Source: Bacteroidales bacterium (GTDB lineage Bacteria; Bacteroidota; Bacteroidia; Bacteroidales; Muribaculaceae). From it: a stretch of 64,000 nt of DNA. Position numbers and translations under genes: made by a program. Below the pieces are notes generated by a model that searched no databases, was not told the origin of the DNA, and saw only the letters and a program-made list of their open reading frames with translations. Below are positions 55,885 to 64,000 of this stretch, piece after piece (within the stretch, counting starts at the first letter, position 1; the number at the start of each line of letters is the position of its first letter). The DNA lies in assembly GCA_910575545.1 (NCBI GenBank), contig CAJTFH010000011.1:31738-95737 (forward strand), given 5' to 3'.

Positions 55885-58383
55885 ATGAAACCAAATATTA
55901 CCGCCATCGCGGCAAGCATCCTCATAGCTTCAGCATCCACACCCGCCTCGGCTGAAACCGTAGGCACAATCAAATCACCCGACGGAAAGCTGACCCTCAC
56001 AATCGACACTGAAAACGGCACCGTGGGATATACGCTCTCAAAAGGTGCTCAGATTCTCATAGAGCGTTCCGCAGTCGGAATAGCCACATCAGAAGGCGAT
56101 TTCACATCCGGTGTGACCATAGATGGAATGGAGACCGCGAAAATCAACAACACATTCACCCTTCCTGCAGCCTCGTGCAACCGTATCGACGACATTTGTA
56201 ACCAGGCCACCATAACACTTGTCAACGGCGACGACGTGGCTAAAACGGTGTTTCGCCTCTACAACGACGGTATGGCCTTCCGCTACGAAATCCCAGGCAC
56301 GGGCAACATCACCGTCAGCGATGAAAGCAGCGAATGCCGCATAGCAGGACAAGGGCGCATTTTCAACCTGCCACTCTGCCAGGGTGTGAACGCATCATTC
56401 GCCGAAGCCGACACTGAACTGATGGAATGCATGAAAACCGCCCGTCTTCCGCTGGTTTCGCAAAGCGGCGACACACATATCCTTGTGGCCGAGACAGCCC
56501 CCAACGGAAACTACTGCGGCAGCCGGTTGGAAGTGGCCGGCGGAGCCTACCATTTCACTCCACTGGAGACCGTCAGCGCCACCATGCCGCTGAAAACGCC
56601 ATGGCGCATGATTCTTGCCGGAACGCAACAGCAGCTTGCCCAGACATCAATGCCGCTCTGCCTGGCCGACCCGACAACCCTCACCGACACCGGATGGATC
56701 AGACCCGGCCTGGCCGCGTGGAGTTTCGGCGGTGAAGACCACACCCCACAAGGGTTCAACATGGAAACCATCAAGAAATATATCGACTGGGCGGCAAGCC
56801 AGCACTGGCAATATTTCACCCTCGACAAAAACTGGAGCCGCAACGGCATCAGCCTCAAAGAGGTCACATCATATGCCAACAGCAAAAACATAGGGGTGTT
56901 CATCTGGGTCAGCCGCCACTCGCTGCCGACCAACGAGACCGACCTCAACAAGCAGCTGCAGGATTGGAAAAACGCAGGTGTGAAAGGGCTCAAAGTCGAG
57001 TTCTGGGAACATGACACCCAGGAAAGCGCCCGTCTGCGCCAGCTCTTCCTGCAACTGACAGCCCGGAAGCACATGCATGTCGTGTTGGCCAACAGCGGCA
57101 ACACCGCCGGACTGGAACGCACATGGCCACACCTGCTCGCAACCGACAACACACTCACAAACAGCGCATACGCTTTCAACCCCGACTGCGTGACGGCAGC
57201 ACACAACATCAACACCGCCATTTTCCGCGCCCCCCTCGGGCTGACCGACTACTGCCCCGTTGATTTCGCCGACCACAACGGCAAACTACACCAGGCAACC
57301 ACCCACGCCCACCAGCTCGCACTGGCGGTTGTCATGCACGGCGGACTGACAAACATAGGCGACGCCCCCGCCAACCTGCGCTACAGCATGTCAAAAGAGA
57401 TTCTCAAAACCATCCCTGCCACATGGAGCGACACACGCTGCCTTGCGGCCGAAGCCGAGGAATTCATCAGTCTGCTCCGCACAGATGGCTCCAACCGCTG
57501 GCTGGCAGCATTGACCAGCGAAAAGCGTACCGCCGAAATCCCCCTTGATTTCCTCAACGACGGAGAGCGGGTCAATGCCTACATCTACCGCGACGGTTCC
57601 TGCCCCACCGACCTGGCGTTTTCATATCGCGAAAGGCTGACACGTGCCGACAAACTCTCCATAGAGATGGCCGACAACGGCGGATTCCTAGTGAAACTCT
57701 CCGCCTCGGAAAACGAGGTCAAACCATACTGCATCAAATATGAGGCCGAAGCAACAGCCAACACCATCCCATTCGGGGTGTCAGTGCTCGACGACCCCGA
57801 CCGGCTCTGCTCCGGAGGGAGCTACGTATCGGGAGCAGGAAACAACCGACCTGTAACCATCAACAACATAACTGTGCCGAAAACCGGCACCTATGCCGTG
57901 ACCGTCTACTACATGGCCGACGAAGCCTCTAACGGCTTCCTGAAGCTCAACGGCAGCTTCGCCTCGATCCGTGCTCTGAATTTCATCAATTCCGGCGGCC
58001 AAACCGGCCGGTCGCTGGCCCAGGCCACCGTCTCCCTCCCCTTCGACCGCACCGGGGGCAACTCGATCGAAATCAACAGTTCCGACCCTCTCCCCTCAAT
58101 CGACCGCATAACTGTCACCGACAACGAATCTCTTGTGTCTGGAGTTGAAAACGTAGCGACCGACAGCCAGGTGCCGGGTCACATCTACTCCCTCAACGGC
58201 AACGTAGTCATCGAGCAGCCAACAGCCGCCACCTACACCATCCACAACACCCTCGGGCGCTTGCTCGCCTCAGGCAGCATGGATGCCGGCGCGGTTTCCA
58301 TCCCCCTATCCGAACACGGCATCGTCATCGTGACCCTAACCTGCGGCACCAACCGCTTCGCAACAAAAGTTGTGGTAAAGTAG
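55885..58383 (+). CDS. Divergent GH97 glycoside hydrolase with CBM35-like domain and sorting-type tail
   Basis: The 832-residue protein has a signal peptide (1-23), a GH97 N-terminal sandwich (VGTIKSPDGKLTLTIDTENGTVGYTLSKG), a barrel (WIRPGLAAWSF, YIDWAASQHWQYFTLDKNWSRNG, GVKGLKVEFWEHDTQESA, NSGNTAGLERTWPHLL) and a C-terminal beta part. From about 620 a CBM35-like module follows (YEAEATANTIPFGVSVLDDPDRLCSGGSYVSGAG) and a sorting-type tail ends it. The retaining GH97 nucleophile position usually reads KxDF; here it is KVEF. The usual Glu-containing block after the ERTWP motif also looks altered (LTNSAYAF). Activity and specificity are therefore open. Confidence 0.85.
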   Translation: MKPNITAIAASILIASASTPASAETVGTIKSPDGKLTLTIDTENGTVGYTLSKGAQILIERSAVGIATSEGDFTSGVTIDGMETAKINNTFTLPAASCNRIDDICNQATITLVNGDDVAKTVFRLYNDGMAFRYEIPGTGNITVSDESSECRIAGQGRIFNLPLCQGVNASFAEADTELMECMKTARLPLVSQSGDTHILVAETAPNGNYCGSRLEVAGGAYHFTPLETVSATMPLKTPWRMILAGTQQQLAQTSMPLCLADPTTLTDTGWIRPGLAAWSFGGEDHTPQGFNMETIKKYIDWAASQHWQYFTLDKNWSRNGISLKEVTSYANSKNIGVFIWVSRHSLPTNETDLNKQLQDWKNAGVKGLKVEFWEHDTQESARLRQLFLQLTARKHMHVVLANSGNTAGLERTWPHLLATDNTLTNSAYAFNPDCVTAAHNINTAIFRAPLGLTDYCPVDFADHNGKLHQATTHAHQLALAVVMHGGLTNIGDAPANLRYSMSKEILKTIPATWSDTRCLAAEAEEFISLLRTDGSNRWLAALTSEKRTAEIPLDFLNDGERVNAYIYRDGSCPTDLAFSYRERLTRADKLSIEMADNGGFLVKLSASENEVKPYCIKYEAEATANTIPFGVSVLDDPDRLCSGGSYVSGAGNNRPVTINNITVPKTGTYAVTVYYMADEASNGFLKLNGSFASIRALNFINSGGQTGRSLAQATVSLPFDRTGGNSIEINSSDPLPSIDRITVTDNESLVSGVENVATDSQVPGHIYSLNGNVVIEQPTAATYTIHNTLGRLLASGSMDAGAVSIPLSEHGIVIVTLTCGTNRFATKVVVK

Positions 58384-58529
58384 TAAGTTGGAAGTCGTAA
58401 ATTTCAAATAGAACGTCATATAGACCGAACACTTAAAACTTACAACTTGCGACTCCATTCCCCTACTTGCGACTTACGTCTTACGTCTTACGACTTAAAA
58501 CCAAATTGTTCAACATAAACCATATCATT
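58384..58529. repeat. Low-complexity repeat of ACTTACGTCTT-type units
   Basis: This spacer is made of short repeats and their complements (AAGTTGGAAGTCGTAA, ACTTACAACTTGCGACT, then TTACGTC twice and TTACGACTTA). The two halves are complementary, so a hairpin may form between the GH97 gene and the first SusF-like gene. Confidence 0.6.
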
Positions 58530-59861
58530 ATGAAGAAGTTTACTCTTACAGTGATGTCAGCAATCCTCGGAATGCTGAGCATGTCGGCAGTCGACGCCGA
58601 CCAACTCTATGTAGTGGGTAGTGCAACCGCAGCCGGTTGGAGCCCCGACAAAGCATTGGAGATGACCAAAGTGTCAGACAACGTGTTCTCCTGGACCGGT
58701 GAACTCAAAGGCGGCGAGTTCAAATTCCTCACCACCTTCAACGAGTGGCACCCCTCAATCACCTGCGACTTCAACACCGAAGGGCAGCAAAACCAGATTG
58801 TTGCTTCTGGCCAGACCTACGACCTCTTCCTGCGTCCGGGTGAAAACGACGGTCAGGACAACAAATTCCAGATTGAAGTCAGCGGCACCTACACCCTCAA
58901 TGTCAACCTCAACGACATGAAGATGGCAGTGACCCTCGACAGCGAAGGCCCCATGGAGCTTTACATCATCGGCGACGCCACAAACGTTGGATGGTCAACC
59001 GACCTGAACCAACTCGCCAATGACCGTCAGAAACTCACACTCGGTGAAAACGGCCACTACACCTGGTCGGGCGACCTCAAAGAAGGCCGTTTCCGCTTCA
59101 TCAACACCGCAAGCTGGTGGCCAAGCTACACCACTGCCAACGAAGAAGGTGACACAGAAGCCGGTGTTGGCACTTTCGACCTCCGCTTCTGGGATTCCAC
59201 ACAAGGCCCCGATCCCGAGGCCGCATTTGCAGTGAATGCTGAAAACGCAGGGAGCTACACCATCGACATCGATGTTGACAACCTCCAGATGACAATGACC
59301 AAAAACGCCGAAACACTCTTTATGATGGGTAACGCCCTAACCGGCGCAGCCGGCGTATGGAGCCTCGAATGGGCACAGGCATTCACACCAACCGCCACCG
59401 AACATGAATTTGAATGGAACGGCTTCCTCTATGCCGAAGATGAAGAGGGGCTACCCACCCAGTTCAAGTTCATCAAGACCGCCGATGACTGGGCCGGTTA
59501 CGTTGCAACCCAGGAGAACCAGGAGATCGCCGTTGGACAAAGCTACGACATAGCACCCTCAAACGGCAACCCCGACTGGAAATTCACCGTTCCCACAGAA
59601 GGCTACTACAAGCTAACAGTCAACACCGAAGCCCTCTCAATAAAAGTGGCACAAGGCCAAGATGGCATCGCCGCAGCTGAAACCGCAGGTTCTATTGTGA
59701 AAGTCAACGGCCTGAACCTCACAGTTGAAGGCGCAAACGCCGATGTGTTCGACGCAATGGGACGCACCATTGCCGCCAACGCCTCTGCCGCCACGCTTCC
59801 CGCCGCAGGCATATACGTCGTGGTTGTCAACGGCAAAGCCCTGAAAGTGGCCGCAAAATAA
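58530..59861 (+). CDS. Secreted SusF-like protein 1 (tandem SusE/F modules, sorting-type tail)
   Basis: From ATG 58530 the 443-residue product has a type I signal peptide without lipobox Cys. Three SusE/SusF-like modules follow, each with 'LYxxGxAxxxGW...FxWxGxLxxGxFKFxT': DQLYVVGSATAAGWSPDKA (about 23), MELYIIGDATNVGWSTDLN (about 140) and ETLFMMGNALTGAAGVWSLE (about 260). The tail (DVFDAMGRTIAANAS...LPAAGIYVVVVNGKALKVAAK) is a type IX sorting-like domain. Canonical SusE/F are lipoproteins, so secretion and anchoring differ here. It is the first of three paralogues. Confidence 0.82.
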   Translation: MKKFTLTVMSAILGMLSMSAVDADQLYVVGSATAAGWSPDKALEMTKVSDNVFSWTGELKGGEFKFLTTFNEWHPSITCDFNTEGQQNQIVASGQTYDLFLRPGENDGQDNKFQIEVSGTYTLNVNLNDMKMAVTLDSEGPMELYIIGDATNVGWSTDLNQLANDRQKLTLGENGHYTWSGDLKEGRFRFINTASWWPSYTTANEEGDTEAGVGTFDLRFWDSTQGPDPEAAFAVNAENAGSYTIDIDVDNLQMTMTKNAETLFMMGNALTGAAGVWSLEWAQAFTPTATEHEFEWNGFLYAEDEEGLPTQFKFIKTADDWAGYVATQENQEIAVGQSYDIAPSNGNPDWKFTVPTEGYYKLTVNTEALSIKVAQGQDGIAAAETAGSIVKVNGLNLTVEGANADVFDAMGRTIAANASAATLPAAGIYVVVVNGKALKVAAK

Positions 59862-59900
59862 TAAGTTCCAATAGGTTTCAAATACCCTAACCCGAAAGTT

Positions 59901-59940
59901 ATGGCGGCTGTAACAGCCTTATGGCTCATATAGCCGCCAT
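59901..59940. repeat. Nested hairpin between SusF-like genes 1 and 2
   Basis: ATGGCGGCT (59901-59909) pairs with AGCCGCCAT (59932-59940), and AGCC-TTAT-GGCT forms an inner hairpin. There is no T-run. Confidence 0.55.
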
Positions 59941-59979
59941 AGCCTTCCATCCTAACAACCAAACACTACCAAAAAATCC

Positions 59980-61656
59980 ATGAAAAAATTCACCACAATG
60001 CTGCTCACGGCAACCATCGCTGTGGCCGGCATGAACGCACAAGATTTAAATCTACACATCACGGGAGATGCAACCGGTTCTTGGAATAATAATCCCGGCG
60101 ACGACATGAAATTGCAATGGAATGCTGAAAAAAGCGTTTACTCCTGGACCGGTGATTTACAGAAAGATAAAAACTTTCGTTTCCTGACACAAAATAATTG
60201 GTATCCTACATACACCACGACAGAAAGCGCCCACAAGACCGTAAACGCGGGAACCTACCCAATACAATATGACGAGACTGCCCGCAGCGGCGAACCCGCT
60301 TTTAGAATGGAGGTTTCCGGCAATTTCACCATAAACCTTGACATAGACAAGCTCCAAATGGAGCTGATTCTAAATAAAGAAATTGAGACCGCCCCTGAGC
60401 TATACATCATTGGTGATGCAACCCAGGCAGGTTGGACAACCGGCTTGAACGGATTGACCAATAACTACCAGAAACTCACACTCGAAAAAAACGGCCATTA
60501 TACATGGATGGGGCAGCTTACCGATAATGGGGATGGATGCTTCCGTTTCATTACAACAGACAAATGGTGGCCAAGCTACACAACAGTAGAAACCAATAAG
60601 ACAACCTCAATCGGAGAAGGAAATTATGAATTGCGTTTTTGCGAAACTGGGCCGTCACCAGACGCCGCATTTAAAATCGCACAGACAGGAATCTACTCGA
60701 TTGACCTCGACCTCGAGGCAATGACAATGAAGCTCGAGCGCAAACAGCTATATGTGTTCGGCAACGCAACAGACACCGATTGGAACCAAAACAATTGGAA
60801 TCATCTGCCTTTGGAATACGGCGATAACAACACCGCCTCATGGACTGGAAATCTGAAACACGGAGAATTCCGTTTCAACCCTTCAAGAAACTGGTGGCCG
60901 GCACTTACCACCTCTAATACCGCTTCCGACCAGGATATATTCGAAACACCTCTGAATCTCAGCTTCATATACACCGAGAATAAAGGCAAATCTTTCTCTG
61001 TGACAGAAGAAGGCAACTACACCCTTGTAGTTGACTTCAATTCCATGGAATTGACTGTGACCCGCAACGGCGATGTGGTTGTTAAGGAAGAAAAGCTCTT
61101 CATCTGCGGAAGCGCACTCCACGATGTTGCCGACAACAACTGGAACACTCCTGAAAGAATCAAAGAAATGACTCCGACCGAAACCCCCAACGAGTTCACC
61201 TGGACCGGACAGATGTATGTTGAAGGCGGAGCCCAGTTCAAATTCCGCGACCACGAAGCCGGACATGCAAGCTGGGACGGATATGTCAACGACATCAACG
61301 CCGACCTGCCTATCGAATCGGGCAAAACCTACACAATGCGCAAAAGCACCGATGCGGGGGCGGGCGACGGCAAATGGACTATCAACGAATCAGCCGAATA
61401 TACCGTTACAGCCAACACCGCCGCCAAGACCATGACCATCACAAAGAAAAACTCCTCTGCCATCGAGGCTGTTGAAGCCGAAAGGTTGACAGTGACCGTG
61501 ACAGGCCGCACGGCCACTGTTGCCGGTGAAGCCACCGTTTACGACGCCCTCGGACGCACCGTAGCCACCGTAACCGACGGCTCGCTGACACTCCCCGCCG
61601 CAGGCATCTACATCATTGCCTCCAACGGCAACACCGCCAAAATCGCAGTGAAATAA
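59980..61656 (+). CDS. Secreted SusF-like protein 2 (four modules, sorting-type tail)
   Basis: The 558-residue protein has a type I signal peptide (MKKFTTMLLTATIAVAGMNAQ). Four SusE/F-like modules are seen: LNLHITGDATGSWNNN, ELYIIGDATQAGWTTGLN, QLYVFGNATDTDWNQNNW and KLFICGSALHDVADNNWN, each followed by 'WTGxL...FRF...NWW/RNWWP'. The tail (VTVYDALGRTVATVTDGSLTLPAAGIYIIASNGNTAKIAVK) is a sorting-type domain. The first ~900 bases are AT-richer than the last ~600, which may reflect a recombined module set. Most likely an extracellular glycan-binding protein. Confidence 0.82.
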   Translation: MKKFTTMLLTATIAVAGMNAQDLNLHITGDATGSWNNNPGDDMKLQWNAEKSVYSWTGDLQKDKNFRFLTQNNWYPTYTTTESAHKTVNAGTYPIQYDETARSGEPAFRMEVSGNFTINLDIDKLQMELILNKEIETAPELYIIGDATQAGWTTGLNGLTNNYQKLTLEKNGHYTWMGQLTDNGDGCFRFITTDKWWPSYTTVETNKTTSIGEGNYELRFCETGPSPDAAFKIAQTGIYSIDLDLEAMTMKLERKQLYVFGNATDTDWNQNNWNHLPLEYGDNNTASWTGNLKHGEFRFNPSRNWWPALTTSNTASDQDIFETPLNLSFIYTENKGKSFSVTEEGNYTLVVDFNSMELTVTRNGDVVVKEEKLFICGSALHDVADNNWNTPERIKEMTPTETPNEFTWTGQMYVEGGAQFKFRDHEAGHASWDGYVNDINADLPIESGKTYTMRKSTDAGAGDGKWTINESAEYTVTANTAAKTMTITKKNSSAIEAVEAERLTVTVTGRTATVAGEATVYDALGRTVATVTDGSLTLPAAGIYIIASNGNTAKIAVK

Positions 61657-61667
61657 CAGACCCGTCA

Positions 61668-61705
61668 AAATTGCAGGGATGCACCTCGGCGCATCCCTAC
61701 AATTT
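61668..61705 (+). terminator. Hairpin between SusF-like genes 2 and 3
   Basis: The arms 61668-61682 and 61691-61705 pair at 14 of 15 positions around an 8-base loop. The distal arm ends in AATTT but no long T-run follows, so it may be a weak terminator or a stabiliser. Confidence 0.5.
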
Positions 61706-61729
61706 CACATTCTATAACCAACTACACGT

Positions 61730-63451
61730 ATGAAACAAATCTACCTGTCACTCATCGCCATAGTGCTTACATGCCTTGGCCTAAACGCGCAGAATGCCGA
61801 AAACATTTTCATCACCGGCGATGCAATAGAAACAGGGTGGACCTCATCAAACCCCGAAGAGACACGGCTTGTGCAACAGGCCGACGGCACATACCAATGG
61901 AAGGGGATGATGCAGAAGGAGGGGCGATTCCGCTTCCTGACCACCAACAAATGGTATCCGACCTACACCACAACCGAATCTTCCCACAAACGGGTCTATG
62001 AAGGCTCATACCCGATTCAATACGACACAAACGGTCGTCCCAACGAGCCGTCGTTCAAGGTCGGCACCGGTGGGGAATACACTGTGACACTCGACCTTGA
62101 AGCCATGACCATGACCCTAAAGCTCGACAAAAAGGTCGAGAACCCCGAAGACACCCACATCTACATAGTGGGCGACGGATGTCCCGTGGGATGGTCGTTA
62201 GGGAGCGCAATCGAACTCGACCGCCTCTCCGATAACCAATTCACATGGACGGGCGACCTCACAAAAGCCAACGATGGCCGGTTTCGCTTCATCACCTCGC
62301 GCAACTGGTGGCCGAGCTACACCACGGCCAACCCGGAGCACACCTATGTGAAAGCCGGAGTTTACGCCCTGGCATACTATGAAGAAGGCCCTAAAGGTGA
62401 GCCGTCGTTCAAAGTGGAGGTGCCGGGAAACTACACCGTGTTGCTCGACATTGAAGCGATGACCATGACGCTCACCCTCAACAACGCATATGAAGAGAAA
62501 CATATGTTCATAATGGGCACTGCCATCACCGGCGAAGATCTCGCCGAGGGTGATGCCTACCCCACAGCCGACATGCACCTCACCGGAACCGGCATCTTTG
62601 AATGGACGGGTGACCTTTACTCCACAACCGGCTCCAACACAACCGCCCTGTTTAAATTCTCCCCCGACCTCGAAGAGGATGTTACCCTGACATGCCGCAC
62701 CGACATGGCGGGCGATGAGCCTGTGGCCGACGGCGACACCTTCGACCTCTTTGAGAAAACCGCCGGGGAAGGCAACGACAACTGGTTTACCATAAATAAA
62801 TCAGGCAGCTACACCGTGGTTGTCGACACCCGCGTGATGACCATGTCGGTGGCCCGCAACAAGTCGGAGCTATATATCGTAGGTGGTTCTGTAACCGGAT
62901 CCAACACCCCCTGGGGATTCAACGACAAATATCTCAGCAAGATGACCGAGACCGACACCCCGCTGGTGTTTGAATGGACCGGCTACCTCCACGCCACATC
63001 TGAAAACGGCCAGGAAGCCCAGTTCAAATTTCTCAAATCAAACTCGGCATGGGCAGGGTTTGTAAACGGTGCAGGGGAACACACCACCGTTGAAATCGGA
63101 GGCAGCTACCCGCTGCTCGACTCCACAGTGCCCGGAAGCGGCGACTTCAAATTTGCCGTTCCTGCCGACGGAATGTACCGCCTCGTGGCCGACATACGCA
63201 ACCTCACACTCTCTGTCGCCGACGGAGATTCCGGCATTCTTGCCGTTTCCGGAGATAACGATGTGGAAATCCGCCTGTCAGGGCGCACCCTCACCGTGAA
63301 AGCCTGTGAACCAACGGCAGTAACCGTCTACGCTCTCTCAGGGCGCACCGTTGCCGCCGCCACCCTTGCCGAAGGCTCGCTGACACTCCCGTCGGCCGGC
63401 ATCTATGTGGTGAAAGCCAATGACACCGCATCGAAAATCGCAGTGAAATAA
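61730..63451 (+). CDS. Secreted SusF-like protein 3 (four modules, sorting-type tail)
   Basis: The 573-residue protein has a signal peptide (MKQIYLSLIAIVLTCLGLNAQ; the Cys is not in a good lipobox). Four SusE/F-like modules begin at about residues 24 (ENIFITGDAIETGW), 141 (THIYIVGDGCPVGWSLG), 255 (KHMFIMGTAITGEDLAEG) and 380 (SELYIVGGSVTGSNTPWGF). The tail (VTVYALSGRTVAAATLAEGSLTLPSAGIYVVKANDTASKIAVK) is a sorting-type domain very like that of protein 2. It closes the locus. Binding substrate unknown; alpha-glucan or mannan is likely by context. Confidence 0.82.
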   Translation: MKQIYLSLIAIVLTCLGLNAQNAENIFITGDAIETGWTSSNPEETRLVQQADGTYQWKGMMQKEGRFRFLTTNKWYPTYTTTESSHKRVYEGSYPIQYDTNGRPNEPSFKVGTGGEYTVTLDLEAMTMTLKLDKKVENPEDTHIYIVGDGCPVGWSLGSAIELDRLSDNQFTWTGDLTKANDGRFRFITSRNWWPSYTTANPEHTYVKAGVYALAYYEEGPKGEPSFKVEVPGNYTVLLDIEAMTMTLTLNNAYEEKHMFIMGTAITGEDLAEGDAYPTADMHLTGTGIFEWTGDLYSTTGSNTTALFKFSPDLEEDVTLTCRTDMAGDEPVADGDTFDLFEKTAGEGNDNWFTINKSGSYTVVVDTRVMTMSVARNKSELYIVGGSVTGSNTPWGFNDKYLSKMTETDTPLVFEWTGYLHATSENGQEAQFKFLKSNSAWAGFVNGAGEHTTVEIGGSYPLLDSTVPGSGDFKFAVPADGMYRLVADIRNLTLSVADGDSGILAVSGDNDVEIRLSGRTLTVKACEPTAVTVYALSGRTVAAATLAEGSLTLPSAGIYVVKANDTASKIAVK

Positions 63452-63504
63452 TACGCTAATTCTGATACAATGATTCGGTAAAAATTGAGGTTGTTCAGCC
63501 TTGG

Positions 63505-64000
63505 CTAAGCCGCTAACTGAGCCAACCGATGATTTATTTTCTGAATTATTTTGAGATGCGGAGATTTTCCGCAAGTCGAAATAATTGTTGAGGCGAGATA
63601 AGATTCAAACATAAGCCGTTTGAACTGCGCTACCGAAAGATCCGGATAATCCTTCCTTATGACCTCTTTGCAGACATTGAGGGCTGTGAAGGAAAGATTG
63701 AACGCAAAGTCAAGCCGCTTCCTGTCGCGGGTCTGCTGTGACTGAAGTCCGGTAAACTGCTTGGCATCGCGTATACCGAACTCGATCTGGAAGCGTGTGC
63801 GGTAGAAACCGATGATCTTTTCAGACCTCATGTCGGTGTCGGTAGAGAAGTAAAGAAGAGGCTCTCCGTTTTCAACCGGACAGACCACGATACGGATGTC
63901 GCGTTTCAATGCCCTCGAATGTACGGCCGCCGTGTGACATCGGGTTTTGATTCCTTTGGAATCCTCATATATGAATGAAGTGAACACGGACATATCAAGA
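63505..64000 (-). CDS. IS4-family transposase, C-terminal part (cut by window end)
   Basis: The minus-strand frame remains open up to the window end, so the gene continues beyond 64000. The segment FYRTRFQIEFGIRDAK fits the Y(2)R(3)E(6)K signature of IS4-family DDE transposases, with Glu as the third catalytic residue. It ends with a helical Lys-rich tail (NHRLAQLAA). The ATG at 63993 is probably internal. The end of the IS should lie between 63451 and 63505, which is only ~50 bp after the last PUL gene. Confidence 0.85.
   Translation of the reverse strand, partial: LDMSVFTSFIYEDSKGIKTRCHTAAVHSRALKRDIRIVVCPVENGEPLLYFSTDTDMRSEKIIGFYRTRFQIEFGIRDAKQFTGLQSQQTRDRKRLDFAFNLSFTALNVCKEVIRKDYPDLSVAQFKRLMFESYLASTIISTCGKSPHLKIIQKINHRLAQLAA

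Noticed and set aside
58384..58529. CRISPR array
   Set aside because: Units are too short and irregular, spacers are absent, and no cas gene is present in the window.

Overview
The window reads as chromosome from a Bacteroidales gut bacterium, most likely of the Muribaculaceae/Porphyromonadaceae type. The evidence is SusC/SusD pairs, a hybrid two-component regulator, ECF sigma/FecR signalling, type IX-like C-terminal tails and -33/-7 promoters of the form TTTG-N20-TAnnTTTG. Species cannot be fixed from the sequence alone.

1-6440 is an AT-richer accessory stretch. It holds the C-terminal part of an SF1 helicase with a DUF2726-like end, a HipB-like XRE regulator, a Fic protein whose catalytic His is Gln, a BT4734-like (archaeo-eukaryotic primase-related) protein, a small Spy-like periplasmic protein and a transposase remnant beside tRNA-Pro. 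Four identical half-sites lie symmetrically about one centre in front of fic.

6444-20752 is core information processing on the minus strand. In transcription order it runs tRNA-Thr, tRNA-Tyr, tRNA-Gly, tRNA-Thr, tuf, tRNA-Trp, secE, nusG, rplK, rplA, rplJ, rplL, a terminator/attenuator, rpoB, rpoC and a terminator. A consensus promoter sits at 20721-20752.

20919-34300 is mixed housekeeping: an M24 aminopeptidase, a MITE-like element, a gamma-carbonic anhydrase, a FecBCD/BtuFCD-type ABC importer with an S41 peptidase and a DUF3316-like protein downstream of parC, then rpsU, a XerC-like recombinase with hpf, and an aldo/keto reductase.

34511-63451 is a large polysaccharide utilisation locus (PUL). 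A GH76-GH125 pair and a hybrid two-component regulator run leftward. fecR-like, susC (with STN domain), susD, susE, GH76 and GH31 run rightward, followed by an ECF sigma gene, a discoidin/CBM-like protein, a divergent GH97 and three tandem secreted SusF-like proteins with sorting-type tails. The enzyme set points to an alpha-1,6-mannan backbone with alpha-gluco- or galacto-linked parts. A surface GH76 would cut the polymer, SusCD would import oligosaccharides, and periplasmic GH76, GH125, GH31 and GH97 would finish them. Two regulatory systems appear to meet here, and a shared motif GGGTTG-N12-TTGTCA precedes both fecR and the discoidin gene. The window ends inside an IS4-family transposase.
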